NCBI RefSeq assembly: GCF_000585355.1
Contig: NZ_KK073873.1
Coordinates: forward strand, 1,204,703-1,268,702
Reading direction: 5' to 3'
Source: Xylanibacter oryzae DSM 17970
Lineage (GTDB): Bacteria > Bacteroidota > Bacteroidia > Bacteroidales > Bacteroidaceae
DNA: 64,000 bases
Each line of letters begins with the position of its first letter. The stretch's first letter is position 1. The translations under genes and the position numbers were made by a program. Shown here in pieces: positions 44,659-54,894 of the stretch. Below the pieces are notes generated by a model. The model ran no database searches. It saw only the letters and a program-made list of their open reading frames with translations, and was not told where the DNA came from.

Positions 44659-45717
44659 TTATAAAAGTTCTTTAAAAATTTTATTCATCTTCTCACATGC
44701 CATGTCCCAATTAAATCTTTTAATGTATTCATTCCCTCTTTTAGCTAAATTTATTCTATAATTATTATCATCTAATAATAACATAATACTATTCACAGTT
44801 TGACTTACGTTCTTAGGATCCACTAAAAGTGCGGTATCCTTATCATGTGCAAAAACAGTATGTCCTTCTACATTTGTACAGACTACGGCACAACCACACG
44901 CCATAGCCTCTGTGGCAGGCAGTCCCCACCCTTCTTTAAGACTAGTAGTAAGAAATATAGCTGTCGAATTATACAAACTGCACAAATTATTAGGGCATCT
45001 TTCGTAAGTAATCCATTCTGATATATATATGCATTTCTTATATACTCCAAACATCTTTACTTGAAGCATGGGATGTTTTTTATGGCATTCAACTAATGCC
45101 TCATATGCATATTTTGTACCTTTAAATTTTTGTTCGGAATATAATAATGATATAGTATAAGGATTTCTATCTTCTATACTATTTTTTATATTAAAACCTT
45201 TGTCGTCAACAGAATTATAAATAATAGAAGGCTTTACACCAGATACTTTAAATACAATATCAGATAGATAGTCTGAAACAACAATATGCGTTATCGGTAA
45301 TTTATAAGATTCGTATAACCCATTAATGTCATTGCCAATCCAGGTTTCATAACCCTGAATAAGATTAACTTTCTTACCTTTTGAAGACGATAATCTGAAT
45401 ACATCAAGAGCAACAGTCCATTGTGTAGAAATTATTACATCAGCATCTCTTATATTGCGATCAAATATTTCATTTATGAAAGTTGCTTTCACTGAAGGAT
45501 TAAATTCAAACCAGTCAGGAAGTCCGAAATATGTATACTTTGCCTTTAAATATAACAATAATGCAGGATACTTATATTTTATTCTAGATACATTCATAGC
45601 ATGGTATATCATTACGTCATTCCCCATTAAAGAAAGACGATTTGCATATTCATACATTATCTTAAGTCCACCACCAGGACAAGAACTATAACCAGGCAAA
45701 ATAAAGTTTATTACCAT
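44659..45717 (-). CDS. Glycosyltransferase family 4
   Basis: 352 residues, GT-B fold. The N-terminal INFILPGYSSCPGGGLKIMY donor domain and the C-terminal nucleotide-sugar site FLTTSLKEGWGLPATEAMAC with GCAVVCTN are clear GT4 features. Overlaps the flippase gene by 7 bases. Probably adds an internal sugar of the repeat unit at the cytoplasmic face. Confidence 0.9.
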   Translation of the reverse strand: MVINFILPGYSSCPGGGLKIMYEYANRLSLMGNDVMIYHAMNVSRIKYKYPALLLYLKAKYTYFGLPDWFEFNPSVKATFINEIFDRNIRDADVIISTQWTVALDVFRLSSSKGKKVNLIQGYETWIGNDINGLYESYKLPITHIVVSDYLSDIVFKVSGVKPSIIYNSVDDKGFNIKNSIEDRNPYTISLLYSEQKFKGTKYAYEALVECHKKHPMLQVKMFGVYKKCIYISEWITYERCPNNLCSLYNSTAIFLTTSLKEGWGLPATEAMACGCAVVCTNVEGHTVFAHDKDTALLVDPKNVSQTVNSIMLLLDDNNYRINLAKRGNEYIKRFNWDMACEKMNKIFKELL

Positions 45718-46988
45718 CTTATCTGCATTTTCTTCATTTCATATCTAATAATTGAAAAACAAACAATTATCTCACATAATTGAGCTACTATCCATGAAAT
45801 ACCAGCTCCCATTATACCCAATTTAGGTATCAATACTAAATTCATTACAATACATATCAAAGCTACAAAAGCGCCTAGATAAGGTGCAAAATATTGCAAT
45901 TGCAGACCATAAAGGCCTTGAATTGTAAGCATACTTGCAACAATAACAAGGAAAGGTAATATAGAGAATAACCTCAAAAGGGGTATAGAATCATTAAAAC
46001 CATTTCCTAATAATATATGAACAACAAGAGGAGACACGAAAAATAATATAAAGGTCATAAGTATTCCTAATAAGGAAACCAGTTTCAATATTCTTTTAAG
46101 ATATCTTGCACCTTTTTCTACAGACTCATTGAAGAGTCTGCTCATTATTGGGAAAAGAGCAATATTAATTGGCAAACTCGTAATCGACATTACAGCCATA
46201 ATAATGCGATAAGCACCTGAATATATACCTACTTTATAATCACTCTCATAATAGCCAAGGATTGTCATTCCTACTAAAGTATAAGCAGACATAAACAGAT
46301 TATTAATAAAGATAGGGAAGCTCTTCTTTAAGACTTTCTTGACAAGTATATCCGTTATATTGATTCTTGTATATTTCAGGTCATAATGCATGATTACATA
46401 TACAAATGCGATAAAACCAACAAAAATGTACGAACATGACAAAATGAGAACATATGCTTGATAATCATTAGGACATCTCACAAATATAACTATAAGAACA
46501 GCTCCAACAAACTTAATGAGAAAGTTAAATAAAGCCATCCTCCCCATATTCTCAAGCCCCTGGAAAAACCATGTTGGGAATAATGCTATACCAAGATTTA
46601 CTAATGCCGCATTAAAATATAATACAGGATTTGTATTTACCTTATCAACAAAAATACCTACAAAAATAAGTATTAGCATAGAAGCTACGAACAATGCTAA
46701 TCGTGAAAAAATTACGGTCCAAAATATAGTGCATAAACTTTTTTTATCATTCTGATATATTGCGACGTCCTGAGTAGCAGAATATTCAAATCCGAAATAT
46801 ACAATAATAGTTAGATAACTTATTATATTTTGAGCATATGAAACAACACCAAAAGGGGAAGCCCCTAATGCCCTTACTACAAAAGGCATAATAATAATTG
46901 GTATAATATAATTAGCTATCTGTACTACACCAACTGAAGCAATATTCTTAACTAATGCAGAAGAATTCTTTTGGATGCTCCAACTCAT
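45711..46988 (-). CDS. Polysaccharide repeat-unit flippase (Wzx-like)
   Basis: 425 residues with about 12-14 hydrophobic segments. The start NIASVGVVQIANYIIPIIIM and VVRALGASPFGVVSYAQNII are typical of the RfbX/Wzx (MATE/MVF superfamily) polysaccharide flippases. It moves lipid-linked repeat units across the inner membrane before polymerisation. It begins 3 bases after the chain-length gene. Confidence 0.92.
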   Translation of the reverse strand: MSWSIQKNSSALVKNIASVGVVQIANYIIPIIIMPFVVRALGASPFGVVSYAQNIISYLTIIVYFGFEYSATQDVAIYQNDKKSLCTIFWTVIFSRLALFVASMLILIFVGIFVDKVNTNPVLYFNAALVNLGIALFPTWFFQGLENMGRMALFNFLIKFVGAVLIVIFVRCPNDYQAYVLILSCSYIFVGFIAFVYVIMHYDLKYTRINITDILVKKVLKKSFPIFINNLFMSAYTLVGMTILGYYESDYKVGIYSGAYRIIMAVMSITSLPINIALFPIMSRLFNESVEKGARYLKRILKLVSLLGILMTFILFFVSPLVVHILLGNGFNDSIPLLRLFSILPFLVIVASMLTIQGLYGLQLQYFAPYLGAFVALICIVMNLVLIPKLGIMGAGISWIVAQLCEIIVCFSIIRYEMKKMQIRW

Positions 46989-46991
46989 AAT

Positions 46992-48065
46992 TTAAATTTT
47001 ATTACCTGACTCTACTCTATTTCTTGTAAATAGAATAACTGTCCTAACAATTAAACCTGCAATTATAAAGAGGACTATTATATATACCTTGGGTATATTA
47101 TTTTTTTTCAATGGCACCGAAGCAGACTGCACAACTGTAAATACAGGCGTACGCTCTTGAACTTTAGCTTTTGCCATTTGGAATTGTTGGGCCATTTGAG
47201 TATACATATTATACTTCAGCTGCATTTCATTTTCCAAATCTTCTTGTTTAACTTTATAAGACTCAAGCGCCAGTTCCTGGTTGGCATCCGAATAAGAACC
47301 ATATAATTGGCGCGATTTCACATATTGACTTTTTGCTTCATCTAAAAGCTTTTGCATATAAGCTACATCATGTCGTGCCTTATTAGTTCTATAGTTAGTT
47401 ATAAATGATTGAAGTCGCATTTTCACAGAGTCAGCCATTGTCGCAGAAATTAATGGATCCTGAGCTGTTACATCGATTTTTATTATGTCTGACTTTTTAT
47501 CTACACTGCATTTAACCAAATCCTGTATTGACATAGCGATATTATACTGTTCCTGAGTAAGTTTGAAAGGATTCACCTTATGTTCCTTTCCATCAATTAT
47601 ATTCGAAGAAAATGATTTAATCAACTTTTTAATCCATAATTGAGGATAGCTCCACCATGGTATTTTCTGATACTTATTTATATAATCAGAAAAAGTAGTA
47701 TTTATGTTACCATCAATTGATTTTACTTTAACATTAAACAGACTCGTAATAAAATCCATCGAATTCATTAAATCAGGATATATTTCGGGATATAAAGCAT
47801 CATCAGACGACATTGACTTGACATCCATACCTATCATCGATGCAATAGACGATAAGTTTGATGATGTAAGACTGCTCCCTGACGTCTCAGGAGCAAGCAT
47901 TACACTTGTTTTATAAACATTCGGGATACTGAATGCCACAATAAGTCCTATTAATGCTGCTATTGCACAATATATAAACACATTTTTTTTATCTGCTGAT
48001 ACGATTTTAAATATCTTACTAAAATCAATTTCCATATCAGCATGCTTTATCGTTTTATTTTCCAT
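46992..48065 (-). CDS. Chain-length determinant protein (Wzz family)
   Basis: 357 residues. Two membrane helices, near residues 30-50 and 330-348, flank a large periplasmic domain with coiled-coil (LDEAKSQYVKSRQLYGSYSD). The segment IPNVYKTSVMLAPE is the Wzz N-terminal signature. No C-terminal tyrosine kinase domain is present. It sets polymer length with the Wzy candidate and links to the Wza exporter. 14 bases from the Wza gene. Confidence 0.9.
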   Translation of the reverse strand: MENKTIKHADMEIDFSKIFKIVSADKKNVFIYCAIAALIGLIVAFSIPNVYKTSVMLAPETSGSSLTSSNLSSIASMIGMDVKSMSSDDALYPEIYPDLMNSMDFITSLFNVKVKSIDGNINTTFSDYINKYQKIPWWSYPQLWIKKLIKSFSSNIIDGKEHKVNPFKLTQEQYNIAMSIQDLVKCSVDKKSDIIKIDVTAQDPLISATMADSVKMRLQSFITNYRTNKARHDVAYMQKLLDEAKSQYVKSRQLYGSYSDANQELALESYKVKQEDLENEMQLKYNMYTQMAQQFQMAKAKVQERTPVFTVVQSASVPLKKNNIPKVYIIVLFIIAGLIVRTVILFTRNRVESGNKI

Positions 48066-48079
48066 TTCAATATTGCTTA

Positions 48080-50563
48080 TTACTTTAACACATTCGCTAG
48101 TGTTGCTATCATAGTCGCTATAGATGCAACTGAGGTACCAATAGTAAATATTTCAGATATTGATGCCCTATCCCTTTGTGGTTTACTCGGTACCACTATT
48201 TCACACCCTGGAAGTACCTTGGCATTATGCCCAACTTTTGCAACAGTCCCATTCATATATATTATATAAGAATGACTCTTCTTTGCCCTGTTTCCAAAAC
48301 CACCGGCCTGATCTATATAATACGAAAATCTTTTGCCTTCTTTAAAACTAACAGTATTAGGATACATCACATCTCCACTTATTTTAACAGTCGGGTTATA
48401 TTGAGGTACTATTATTCTATCACCTTCACGTAAGGTAACATCTGCATCCCCTCCTGGGTTCTCCAAAGCCTTTTCCAATTCTATACCAACAAAATAAGTA
48501 TCACCGATATCCATCTTTTTCATATTCACGATATCTTTATCTCCGGCATTTGCCTGAGCCATTTTTACTATAGCCTCCATTCTGAGTCGTTCATCTGGAT
48601 TTATCTTTCTTTCCAGTCTTGCTCCTCTTACATAAGCCATATTAGTAAGTCCTCCTGCAGCATTAATAATTTCACTTATCCGCTGGTCCTTCTTCTGTAA
48701 AGTATAACTGCCACTAAACAAGACTTCACCTTCTACACTAACATTTTGCTGAGAAGAGTATCCGGGACTTTTACGTACATAAACCTCATCATACGGTTCC
48801 AACTTAAAACCTGGTTCTCCATCTATTACGAATCCATCCTTTAATGAAAATGTATATGTATTGGCAATAACATCACTTGTCGTAATGGCCTTTTGATCTG
48901 ATATTCTTCGAGATATATCAACTTTTACTGACGATGCAGCATCCTTTAAACCTCCAGCCTGTAATACAAAATCCTCTAACGACTCATTTTCTGCATATTT
49001 ATATACACCCGGATAGTAAACCTCACCGTGGATTGTTATTGTCTTACTTATTTGTCCATCCTCTTTGCTTGGAATAAACAACACATCTTCATTTTGCATT
49101 GGTATATCTGCCACTTTGCCAGACATAATCCCTTCTATATCTACCGGTACTACTTCGAGTGTTCTGTCTTTTTTCATTCTGTGCATAACAGCATGAGCAG
49201 TAAATGCGTCTTCTTTAATTCCATCAGCGTGTAGCAGCAATGTACGTACGCTGTTTATGTCTCCTCCTATTTGATACATTCCCGGACGGAACACAGCACC
49301 TTTCAATTCAACCATATTGCTATAGCGCTGTATTATAGAATCTACACTTACAGAATCTTCATCAGACAAGTGGAACGAATTCATATCAAATTCTCCGATA
49401 TTGAATACAGAATATTCTCTCCCTGTTTTTCTTACTAACCTTACAGTTTTCTTATAAGCATCCCCTTTAAAGCCACCTGAGTATTTAAGCAGTGTTTCTA
49501 CACTTTCATTTTTACGCATCTCATAGTACATTGGCCTTTTTACTTTACCGGTGATATCGACAAGGCAGTCATAAGGGCCTACTACTATTACATCATTATC
49601 CGCAAGTCTTACATTACCTGTCAACTTTCCATTCAATATGTAATCATATATATCTACAACTGTAACTAGTTTTCCTCCTCTATACACCTTAATATTGCGT
49701 AGCGTACCAATATTATTGATTCCACCTGCCATATATAAGGCATGGAATACTGTGGCAAAAGCCGATAACGTATACGTGCCGGGAACTTTCACTTCGCCCA
49801 TAACATTAACCATTATAGTACGTGTCTGACCAACTGTTAGCCGTATATTAGAACTTTGGTATCTTGCACCTAATTGTGAGCGCAGTCTTGAATTTGCCTG
49901 AGCTACAGTCAGTCCGCTTACCTGTACAGGTCCAAAGCCTTCAATAGTAACAGTTCCATCTGGCGATACTGTGCCCTCAACAGTTTTTTGCGAAGCACCA
50001 TATATATCAATGTATACAGCATCCCCTGGTCCTAAACGGTAATTTTGAGGCGTAGCTATATTCATATTGGGTTCAAATGATAATGACTTATTATTGAATA
50101 TATCACGCCCAAAAACTTTTTTTACATTATCTCCAGAATTGCTTTTTATAGAATCCACTGAGAAAGATTTAATTTCCCTTTGCATATCCATAAACTGCAC
50201 ATTTGTACTATCATAAGCACTATTAGGATTTTCTTCTTTTATTCTGTATTTGGCAGTTGCTTTCTTTGTATCTCCATTTACATTTCTCATCCGATTGTTA
50301 CTCACATTCAAAGAACCCTCACCTGATTCAGCTCCAAGACCTGTGCCTTTTTTCAGTCTATCATAACTTTTTTTTACTCTTCGTATCTGACTTATATCCA
50401 CACCTTTTTGCATCAATTTTGTTACAATCTGGCTTTGAGAAACTCCCTTCTGCTGCTGTTCAATTACAAAATCTATGACTTGCGAGTCAGTCATAAAAGA
50501 TTGCGCCATACTCCCTAAAGAGCATAACATTATAAATATAGGTACTAATATAAGTCTTTTCAT
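48080..50563 (-). CDS. Polysaccharide export protein, Wza-like with multiple SLBB domains
   Basis: 827 residues, with a signal peptide (MKRLILVPIFIMLCSLGSMA). A polar region (about 25-170) is followed by the polysaccharide export domain (YRLGPGDAVYIDIYGA to SRLRSQLGARY). A series of SLBB domains follows, each seen as a repeated VxGEVxxPGxY pattern (VMGEVKVPGTY, ITGKVKRPMYY, LKGAVFRPGMY, IHGEVYYPGVY, VEGEVLFSGSY, ISGDVMYPNTV). A hydrophobic C-terminus (ISEIFTIGTSVASIATMIAT) may anchor it. This long form is usual in Bacteroidetes and would form the outer-membrane export channel. Confidence 0.93.
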   Translation of the reverse strand: MKRLILVPIFIMLCSLGSMAQSFMTDSQVIDFVIEQQQKGVSQSQIVTKLMQKGVDISQIRRVKKSYDRLKKGTGLGAESGEGSLNVSNNRMRNVNGDTKKATAKYRIKEENPNSAYDSTNVQFMDMQREIKSFSVDSIKSNSGDNVKKVFGRDIFNNKSLSFEPNMNIATPQNYRLGPGDAVYIDIYGASQKTVEGTVSPDGTVTIEGFGPVQVSGLTVAQANSRLRSQLGARYQSSNIRLTVGQTRTIMVNVMGEVKVPGTYTLSAFATVFHALYMAGGINNIGTLRNIKVYRGGKLVTVVDIYDYILNGKLTGNVRLADNDVIVVGPYDCLVDITGKVKRPMYYEMRKNESVETLLKYSGGFKGDAYKKTVRLVRKTGREYSVFNIGEFDMNSFHLSDEDSVSVDSIIQRYSNMVELKGAVFRPGMYQIGGDINSVRTLLLHADGIKEDAFTAHAVMHRMKKDRTLEVVPVDIEGIMSGKVADIPMQNEDVLFIPSKEDGQISKTITIHGEVYYPGVYKYAENESLEDFVLQAGGLKDAASSVKVDISRRISDQKAITTSDVIANTYTFSLKDGFVIDGEPGFKLEPYDEVYVRKSPGYSSQQNVSVEGEVLFSGSYTLQKKDQRISEIINAAGGLTNMAYVRGARLERKINPDERLRMEAIVKMAQANAGDKDIVNMKKMDIGDTYFVGIELEKALENPGGDADVTLREGDRIIVPQYNPTVKISGDVMYPNTVSFKEGKRFSYYIDQAGGFGNRAKKSHSYIIYMNGTVAKVGHNAKVLPGCEIVVPSKPQRDRASISEIFTIGTSVASIATMIATLANVLK

Positions 50564-50581
50564 TTTTACTATACGTCTTAT

Positions 50582-51244
50582 TTAATAAGTTTTCCTTTTA
50601 ATAATATACATCGCTGTATCCCACATTATCTTCATGTCTAACAACAATGTTCTGTTTTCCAAATAATGTACATCAATTCTAAGTCTCTTCAACATTTTAT
50701 CCATGCTGTCGGTATACCCATTATATAAGGTAGCCTCAGATGTCATTCCCGGCCTCATTTCATATATTAAGTTGTAGTCATTATCCTTCTCCATAATCTT
50801 ATCAATGAAGAATTTTCTTTCTGGTCTTGGACCCACAATCGACATATCACCTTTTATTACATTCCACAATTGTGGCAATTCATCCAGATGATGATTTCTA
50901 AGAAACACCTCGAATTTTGTTGATGATTCCGAATCAGGAGTAGGATTCAATAATGGTTTATCGTCCTCAATATTACCTTTCATCGTTCTGAACTTATATA
51001 TAGTAAAAGGTATTGCATCTTTACCTATTCTCTCTTGCGAGAATATTGCCGGTCCGTTACGCTGAGCCTTCAACAACAAGAAGATAAAAAGCATTAATGG
51101 TGATAATATAATGACTCCGAAAGTTGCCAAGCAAAAATCGGAAAACCTCTTTATAGCCCTATCTGCATAACCCATGGCATCATGCCTGCATACTAAATAG
51201 CCTTTATTCTCTTTTCCATCCATTAGATTTGCATTGTCATACAT
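50582..51244 (-). CDS. Initiating sugar-phosphate transferase (PglC/WcaJ C-terminal type)
   Basis: 220 residues. One membrane segment (about 40-62) and the bacterial sugar-transferase domain: GPAIFSQERIGKDAIPF, IYKFRTM, HLDELPQLWNVIKGDMS and IVGPRPE. It lacks the N-terminal four-helix domain of WcaJ/WbaP and is therefore of the short monotopic type. It places the first sugar-1-phosphate on undecaprenyl phosphate and so starts each repeat unit. First gene of the minus-strand locus, with a -7 box TACCTTTG at 51279-51286. Confidence 0.93.
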   Translation of the reverse strand: MYDNANLMDGKENKGYLVCRHDAMGYADRAIKRFSDFCLATFGVIILSPLMLFIFLLLKAQRNGPAIFSQERIGKDAIPFTIYKFRTMKGNIEDDKPLLNPTPDSESSTKFEVFLRNHHLDELPQLWNVIKGDMSIVGPRPERKFFIDKIMEKDNDYNLIYEMRPGMTSEATLYNGYTDSMDKMLKRLRIDVHYLENRTLLLDMKIMWDTAMYIIKRKTY

Positions 51245-51278
51245 ACCTTATTACAACTTAAAAACTTAAAAATTATTG

Positions 51279-51286
51279 CAAAGGTA
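51279..51286 (-). promoter_or_regulatory. -7 box for the polysaccharide operon
   Basis: Minus strand TACCTTTG, 34 bases before the ATG at 51244. The -33 region (GTTG) is only a partial match. Confidence 0.45.
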
Positions 51287-51329
51287 GGTGTTTTTATATT
51301 AAAAAGACAACGATTACAATAAAAAGTAT

Positions 51330-51337
51330 TATCTTTG
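51330..51337 (+). promoter_or_regulatory. -7 box for tmRNA
   Basis: TATCTTTG, 26 bases before the predicted mature tmRNA 5' end. No clear TTTG at -33. Confidence 0.45.
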
Positions 51338-51363
51338 CACACTGAATATTATATCAAATCATC

Positions 51364-51757
51364 GGGGATGACTGGATTAGACAGCAGGATGAGATGGTAT
51401 GTAAGCACGCAGTGCGCCGATGGCTGCCACTATAATCCAAGCGATCAAAAATTTATCTGGCGAAAATAATTACGCTCTTGCTGCCTAGTCGAAGATAGTA
51501 GACTGGCTTTATCCCGTCACTAGGTGACAGGACGAGACATCGCTCAGAGGCTCTTGTTCCGAAGCTTTCTGGTCCAGCGGTGTAGGAATAATCGGGAATA
51601 GTTATAGTAGGCCTTGATGCTATAATGAAATTTAGAGGATAAGGTTGTAGTGGGTGGTCCAGGTCTTGCTACAGCACGAAAACCGAAGGCTGGAATAAGC
51701 GTGTAGAAAGCGTATGGTTTCCCTGTTTGGACGAGGGTTCAAGCCCCTCCATCTCCA
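51364..51757 (+). ncRNA. ssrA: tmRNA (SsrA)
   Basis: The 5' end GGGGATG pairs with CATCTCC at 51750-51756 to form the acceptor stem of a tRNA-like domain, and the T-loop sequence GGGTTCAAGCCCC lies just before it. The internal open frame at 51459-51488 reads GENNYALAA followed by TAG, the proteolysis tag of the Porphyromonas/Prevotella type. tmRNA rescues stalled ribosomes together with SmpB. The discriminator A is followed by CAA, so the CCA end is not fully encoded and must be added. It is followed at once by a terminator. Confidence 0.96.
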
Positions 51758-51760
51758 CAA

Positions 51761-51793
51761 AAAAAGATTGATGAAAATCAATCTTTTTTTATT
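51761..51793 (+). terminator. Terminator after tmRNA
   Basis: AAAGATTGAT, GAAA, ATCAATCTTT followed by Ts; a perfect 10-bp stem. Confidence 0.85.
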
Positions 51794-51841
51794 TTAATAC
51801 ATCTGTATATATGTTCAAGTTTTGTTATCATATTTACTTTG

Positions 51842-52468
51842 CTATAACGCCTTAATGAATTCATCCAGTATTTTAAGCCCTTTGTCCGTAGCAAATCCCC
51901 TGACAGTTACAAGCAATAAATTTTTGTATATATCAATAAAAGGATATTTCATATAGAACTTCGTTCTCATTATATATTCCATCTGAGCATCAGCAAGTTC
52001 AAATAGAATATCATATCTTACATCGCTACGGAAGAATCCTTCTTCTACTCCTTTATTAAAAAAATTTAAGGCGCTGTCTTTATTACTACGTTTATTATCC
52101 TGTATACATGCTATCACCTTTTTATATTTATGCAGTTCCGAATATAAAAGAGGATTAACATGGCTAAGTTCTTCAACCTGCTGACGGTATATTTCCAGAA
52201 TTATCTCCATTACATTGGGATTCCTGTTCAGGAAATCATCCATTTTCTTCTGTTTTATACTCATTCGCCGCATTATAGTTTCCATTATAAGACACTCTTT
52301 GTCACAGAATATTTCGTACAATGTTCGTTTAGATATAGACAGGTGTGCTGCTATATCATCCATTTTTACGGCACGAATGCCTTCTTGCTCGAAACGGCGT
52401 AAGGTTTCTTCTAATATTCTCTCACGAAGGGTATGCCTGTATTCTGTAGTGCTGCTTATTTTGTGCAT
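51842..52468 (-). CDS. TetR-family transcriptional regulator
   Basis: 208 residues. The N-terminal helix-turn-helix (about 15-60) reads RILEETLRRFEQEGIRAVKM then DDIAAHLSISKRTLYEIFCD, a standard TetR DNA-binding domain. The C-terminal ligand domain is not assignable. It is divergent from the malic enzyme gene, with a 129-base shared upstream region, so it may regulate that gene or itself. A -7 box (TAACTTTG on the minus strand, 52485-52492) lies upstream. Confidence 0.88.
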   Translation of the reverse strand: MHKISSTTEYRHTLRERILEETLRRFEQEGIRAVKMDDIAAHLSISKRTLYEIFCDKECLIMETIMRRMSIKQKKMDDFLNRNPNVMEIILEIYRQQVEELSHVNPLLYSELHKYKKVIACIQDNKRSNKDSALNFFNKGVEEGFFRSDVRYDILFELADAQMEYIMRTKFYMKYPFIDIYKNLLLVTVRGFATDKGLKILDEFIKAL

Positions 52469-52535
52469 AATAAAACATTTAGTGCAAAGTTAGTTATTTT
52501 TTATTTAATTCTTTATGTTTATACTTATATTTTGT

Positions 52536-52543
52536 TATCTTTG
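52536..52543 (+). promoter_or_regulatory. -7 box for the malic enzyme gene
   Basis: TATCTTTG, with TTTA 20 bases upstream as a near-match to the -33 TTTG. Confidence 0.5.
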
Positions 52544-52597
52544 TAAGCGATTTTATAGAAAAAATAAAAGTATAAACTTATATTATAATAGTACAAG

Positions 52598-54892
52598 ATG
52601 GTCAAGATCTCTAAAGAGGCTGCTTTGTTATACCATGAACAAGGCAGGCCGGGTAAAATTGAGGTTATCCCAACAAAACCTCACCGCACACAAACCGATT
52701 TAAGTTTAGCTTATTCTCCAGGCGTAGCATTCCCCTGTCTGGAAATACAGCAAAACCCGAACGATGTTTACAAATATACTGACAAGGGTAACCTTGTTGC
52801 CGTTATAAGTAACGGTACAGCAGTACTTGGTCTCGGTGACATCGGCGCGATGAGTGGTAAACCTGTTATGGAAGGTAAGGGATTACTCTTTAAGATATAT
52901 GGTGGTATCGATGTTTTTGATATTGAGGTAGATGAGAAAGACCCTGAAAAGTTCTGCGAGACAGTAGAAAGGATCGCTCCTTCTTTTGGTGGTATCAACC
53001 TCGAAGATATTAAGGCACCTGAATGTTTCTATATTGAGGAACGCCTTAAGAAAACTCTTGATATCCCTGTAATGCATGATGATCAGCACGGTACAGCTAT
53101 TATTTCTGCTGCCGGACTAAAGAATGCTCTCGAAGTAAATGGTAAAGACATCAGTAAAGTAAAGATTGTTGTTAACGGCGCAGGAGCTGCTGCAATATCT
53201 TGTACTAAACTGTACATGTCACTTGGTGCTAAAAAGGATAATATCCTTATGCTCGACTCCAAAGGCGTTATTACCAGTGATCGTGAAAAACTTAATGAGC
53301 AAAAGAGATTCTTTGCTACAGATCGTCGTGATGTTCATACTCTCGAAGAGGCAGTTAAGGGTGCAGATGTATTCGTAGGCCTGTCTAAGGGTAACGTACT
53401 TTCTAAAGATATGGTACGTAGCATGGCTGACCAGCCTATCGTCTTTGCTTTAGCCAACCCTGATCCTGAAATTACTTACGAAGAAGCTATGGATAGCCGT
53501 CCAGACGTACTTATGAGTACAGGACGTTCTGACTATCCTAACCAGATCAACAACGTTATTGGTTTCCCGTACATTTTCCGCGGTGCTTTAGATGTTCATG
53601 CCAAAGCTATCAACGAAGAGATGAAACTGGCAGCAGTAAAGGCTATTGCCGACTTGGCAAAGCAACCTGTTCCTGATGTTGTAAATGATGTATATCATGT
53701 TAACAACCTCACATTTGGTCCTAAATATTTCATTCCGAAACCAGTAGACCCACGTCTTATTACAGAGGTATCTGCTGCTGTTGCAAAGGCTGCTATTGAT
53801 AGTGGTGTTGCACGCAATACTATTACAGACTGGGATGCATACAAGAAGCATCTGCGTGAAATGCTAGGTCAGGAGACTAAGCTGACACAGAAGTTATATG
53901 ATACTGCTCGCAATCACCCACAGCGTGTTGTCTTTGCAGAGGGTATTCATCCTACGATGCTTAAAGCTGCTGTACAGGCTAAGGCTGAGGGTATCTGCTA
54001 TCCTATCATATTAGGTAATGACGAACGTATCAAGAAGTTGGCTAAAGAATTAGAACTAAACCTTAATGGCATAGAAATAGTAAACTTGCGTAGTGATATT
54101 TATGCAGAGCGTCGCGAACGTTATGCACATATTCTTGCAGAAAAACGTTCACGTCAAGGTTATACTATAGACGAAGCTAACGATAAGATGTTCGAAGGTA
54201 ACTACTTCGGTATGATGATGGTAGAGACAGGTGAGGCTGACGCTTTCATTACAGGTCTTTATACTAAATACTCTAATACTATCAAGGTAGCGAAAGAGGT
54301 TATCGGTATTCGTCCTGAATATAAGCACTTCGGAACAATGCATATATTAAATTCAAAGAGAGGTACTTACTATATTGCAGACACACTTATAAACAGACAT
54401 CCGGACAAGGAAGTACTTATAGATATAGCCAAACTAAGTGCAATGACTGTGAAATTCTTTAATGATGAACCGAAAATAGCCATGACCAGCTATTCTAACT
54501 TCGGCACAGACGAGAAAGGAAGTCCTGTACAGGTACACGAGGCTGTAAAAGAGATGCAAGCTCAATACCCTGATCTTGCCATAGACGGTGAGATGCAAGT
54601 TAATTTCGCTATGAACAAGACTTTGCGTGATTCTAAATACCCCTTCTCACGTCTTAAAGGTAAAGATGTCAACACTCTTATATTCCCTAACCTAAGTAGT
54701 GCTAACGGCTCATACAAACTGTTGCAGGCTCTTGATCCTGACACAGAGATAATAGGCCCGATCCAGATGGGTCTGAACAAGGCAATACATTTCACCGATT
54801 TCGAATGTTCGGTTCGTGATATAGTAAATATCACAGCTGTAGCAGTAATCGATGCATACGTAGAAAAGGTCAAAGACAAGATCAATAAATAA
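52598..54892 (+). CDS. maeB: NADP-dependent malic enzyme (malic and phosphotransacetylase-like domains)
   Basis: 764 residues. The N-terminal malic enzyme part (1 to about 425) has SLAYSPGVAFPCLEI, VLGLGDIGAMSGKPVMEGK, HDDQHGTAI and the NAD(P) loop VVNGAGAAAISC. The C-terminal part (about 430-764) is a phosphate acetyltransferase-like domain (RVVFAEGIHPTMLKAA, GLNKAIHFTDFECSVRDI), usually regulatory rather than catalytic in MaeB. It converts malate to pyruvate and CO2, giving NADPH. It is followed by a bidirectional terminator. Confidence 0.95.
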   Translation: MVKISKEAALLYHEQGRPGKIEVIPTKPHRTQTDLSLAYSPGVAFPCLEIQQNPNDVYKYTDKGNLVAVISNGTAVLGLGDIGAMSGKPVMEGKGLLFKIYGGIDVFDIEVDEKDPEKFCETVERIAPSFGGINLEDIKAPECFYIEERLKKTLDIPVMHDDQHGTAIISAAGLKNALEVNGKDISKVKIVVNGAGAAAISCTKLYMSLGAKKDNILMLDSKGVITSDREKLNEQKRFFATDRRDVHTLEEAVKGADVFVGLSKGNVLSKDMVRSMADQPIVFALANPDPEITYEEAMDSRPDVLMSTGRSDYPNQINNVIGFPYIFRGALDVHAKAINEEMKLAAVKAIADLAKQPVPDVVNDVYHVNNLTFGPKYFIPKPVDPRLITEVSAAVAKAAIDSGVARNTITDWDAYKKHLREMLGQETKLTQKLYDTARNHPQRVVFAEGIHPTMLKAAVQAKAEGICYPIILGNDERIKKLAKELELNLNGIEIVNLRSDIYAERRERYAHILAEKRSRQGYTIDEANDKMFEGNYFGMMMVETGEADAFITGLYTKYSNTIKVAKEVIGIRPEYKHFGTMHILNSKRGTYYIADTLINRHPDKEVLIDIAKLSAMTVKFFNDEPKIAMTSYSNFGTDEKGSPVQVHEAVKEMQAQYPDLAIDGEMQVNFAMNKTLRDSKYPFSRLKGKDVNTLIFPNLSSANGSYKLLQALDPDTEIIGPIQMGLNKAIHFTDFECSVRDIVNITAVAVIDAYVEKVKDKINK

Positions 54893-54894
54893 AT

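Noticed and set aside
40345..51244. Recent foreign origin of the whole polysaccharide locus
   Set aside because: It looks AT-rich compared with its neighbours, but that is common for such loci and no integrase, tRNA target or direct repeats bound it.
51364..51757. Ordinary tRNA in the tmRNA region
   Set aside because: The tRNA-like ends are 394 bases apart and enclose a tag reading frame, so it is tmRNA. No tRNA gene was noticed elsewhere in the window.
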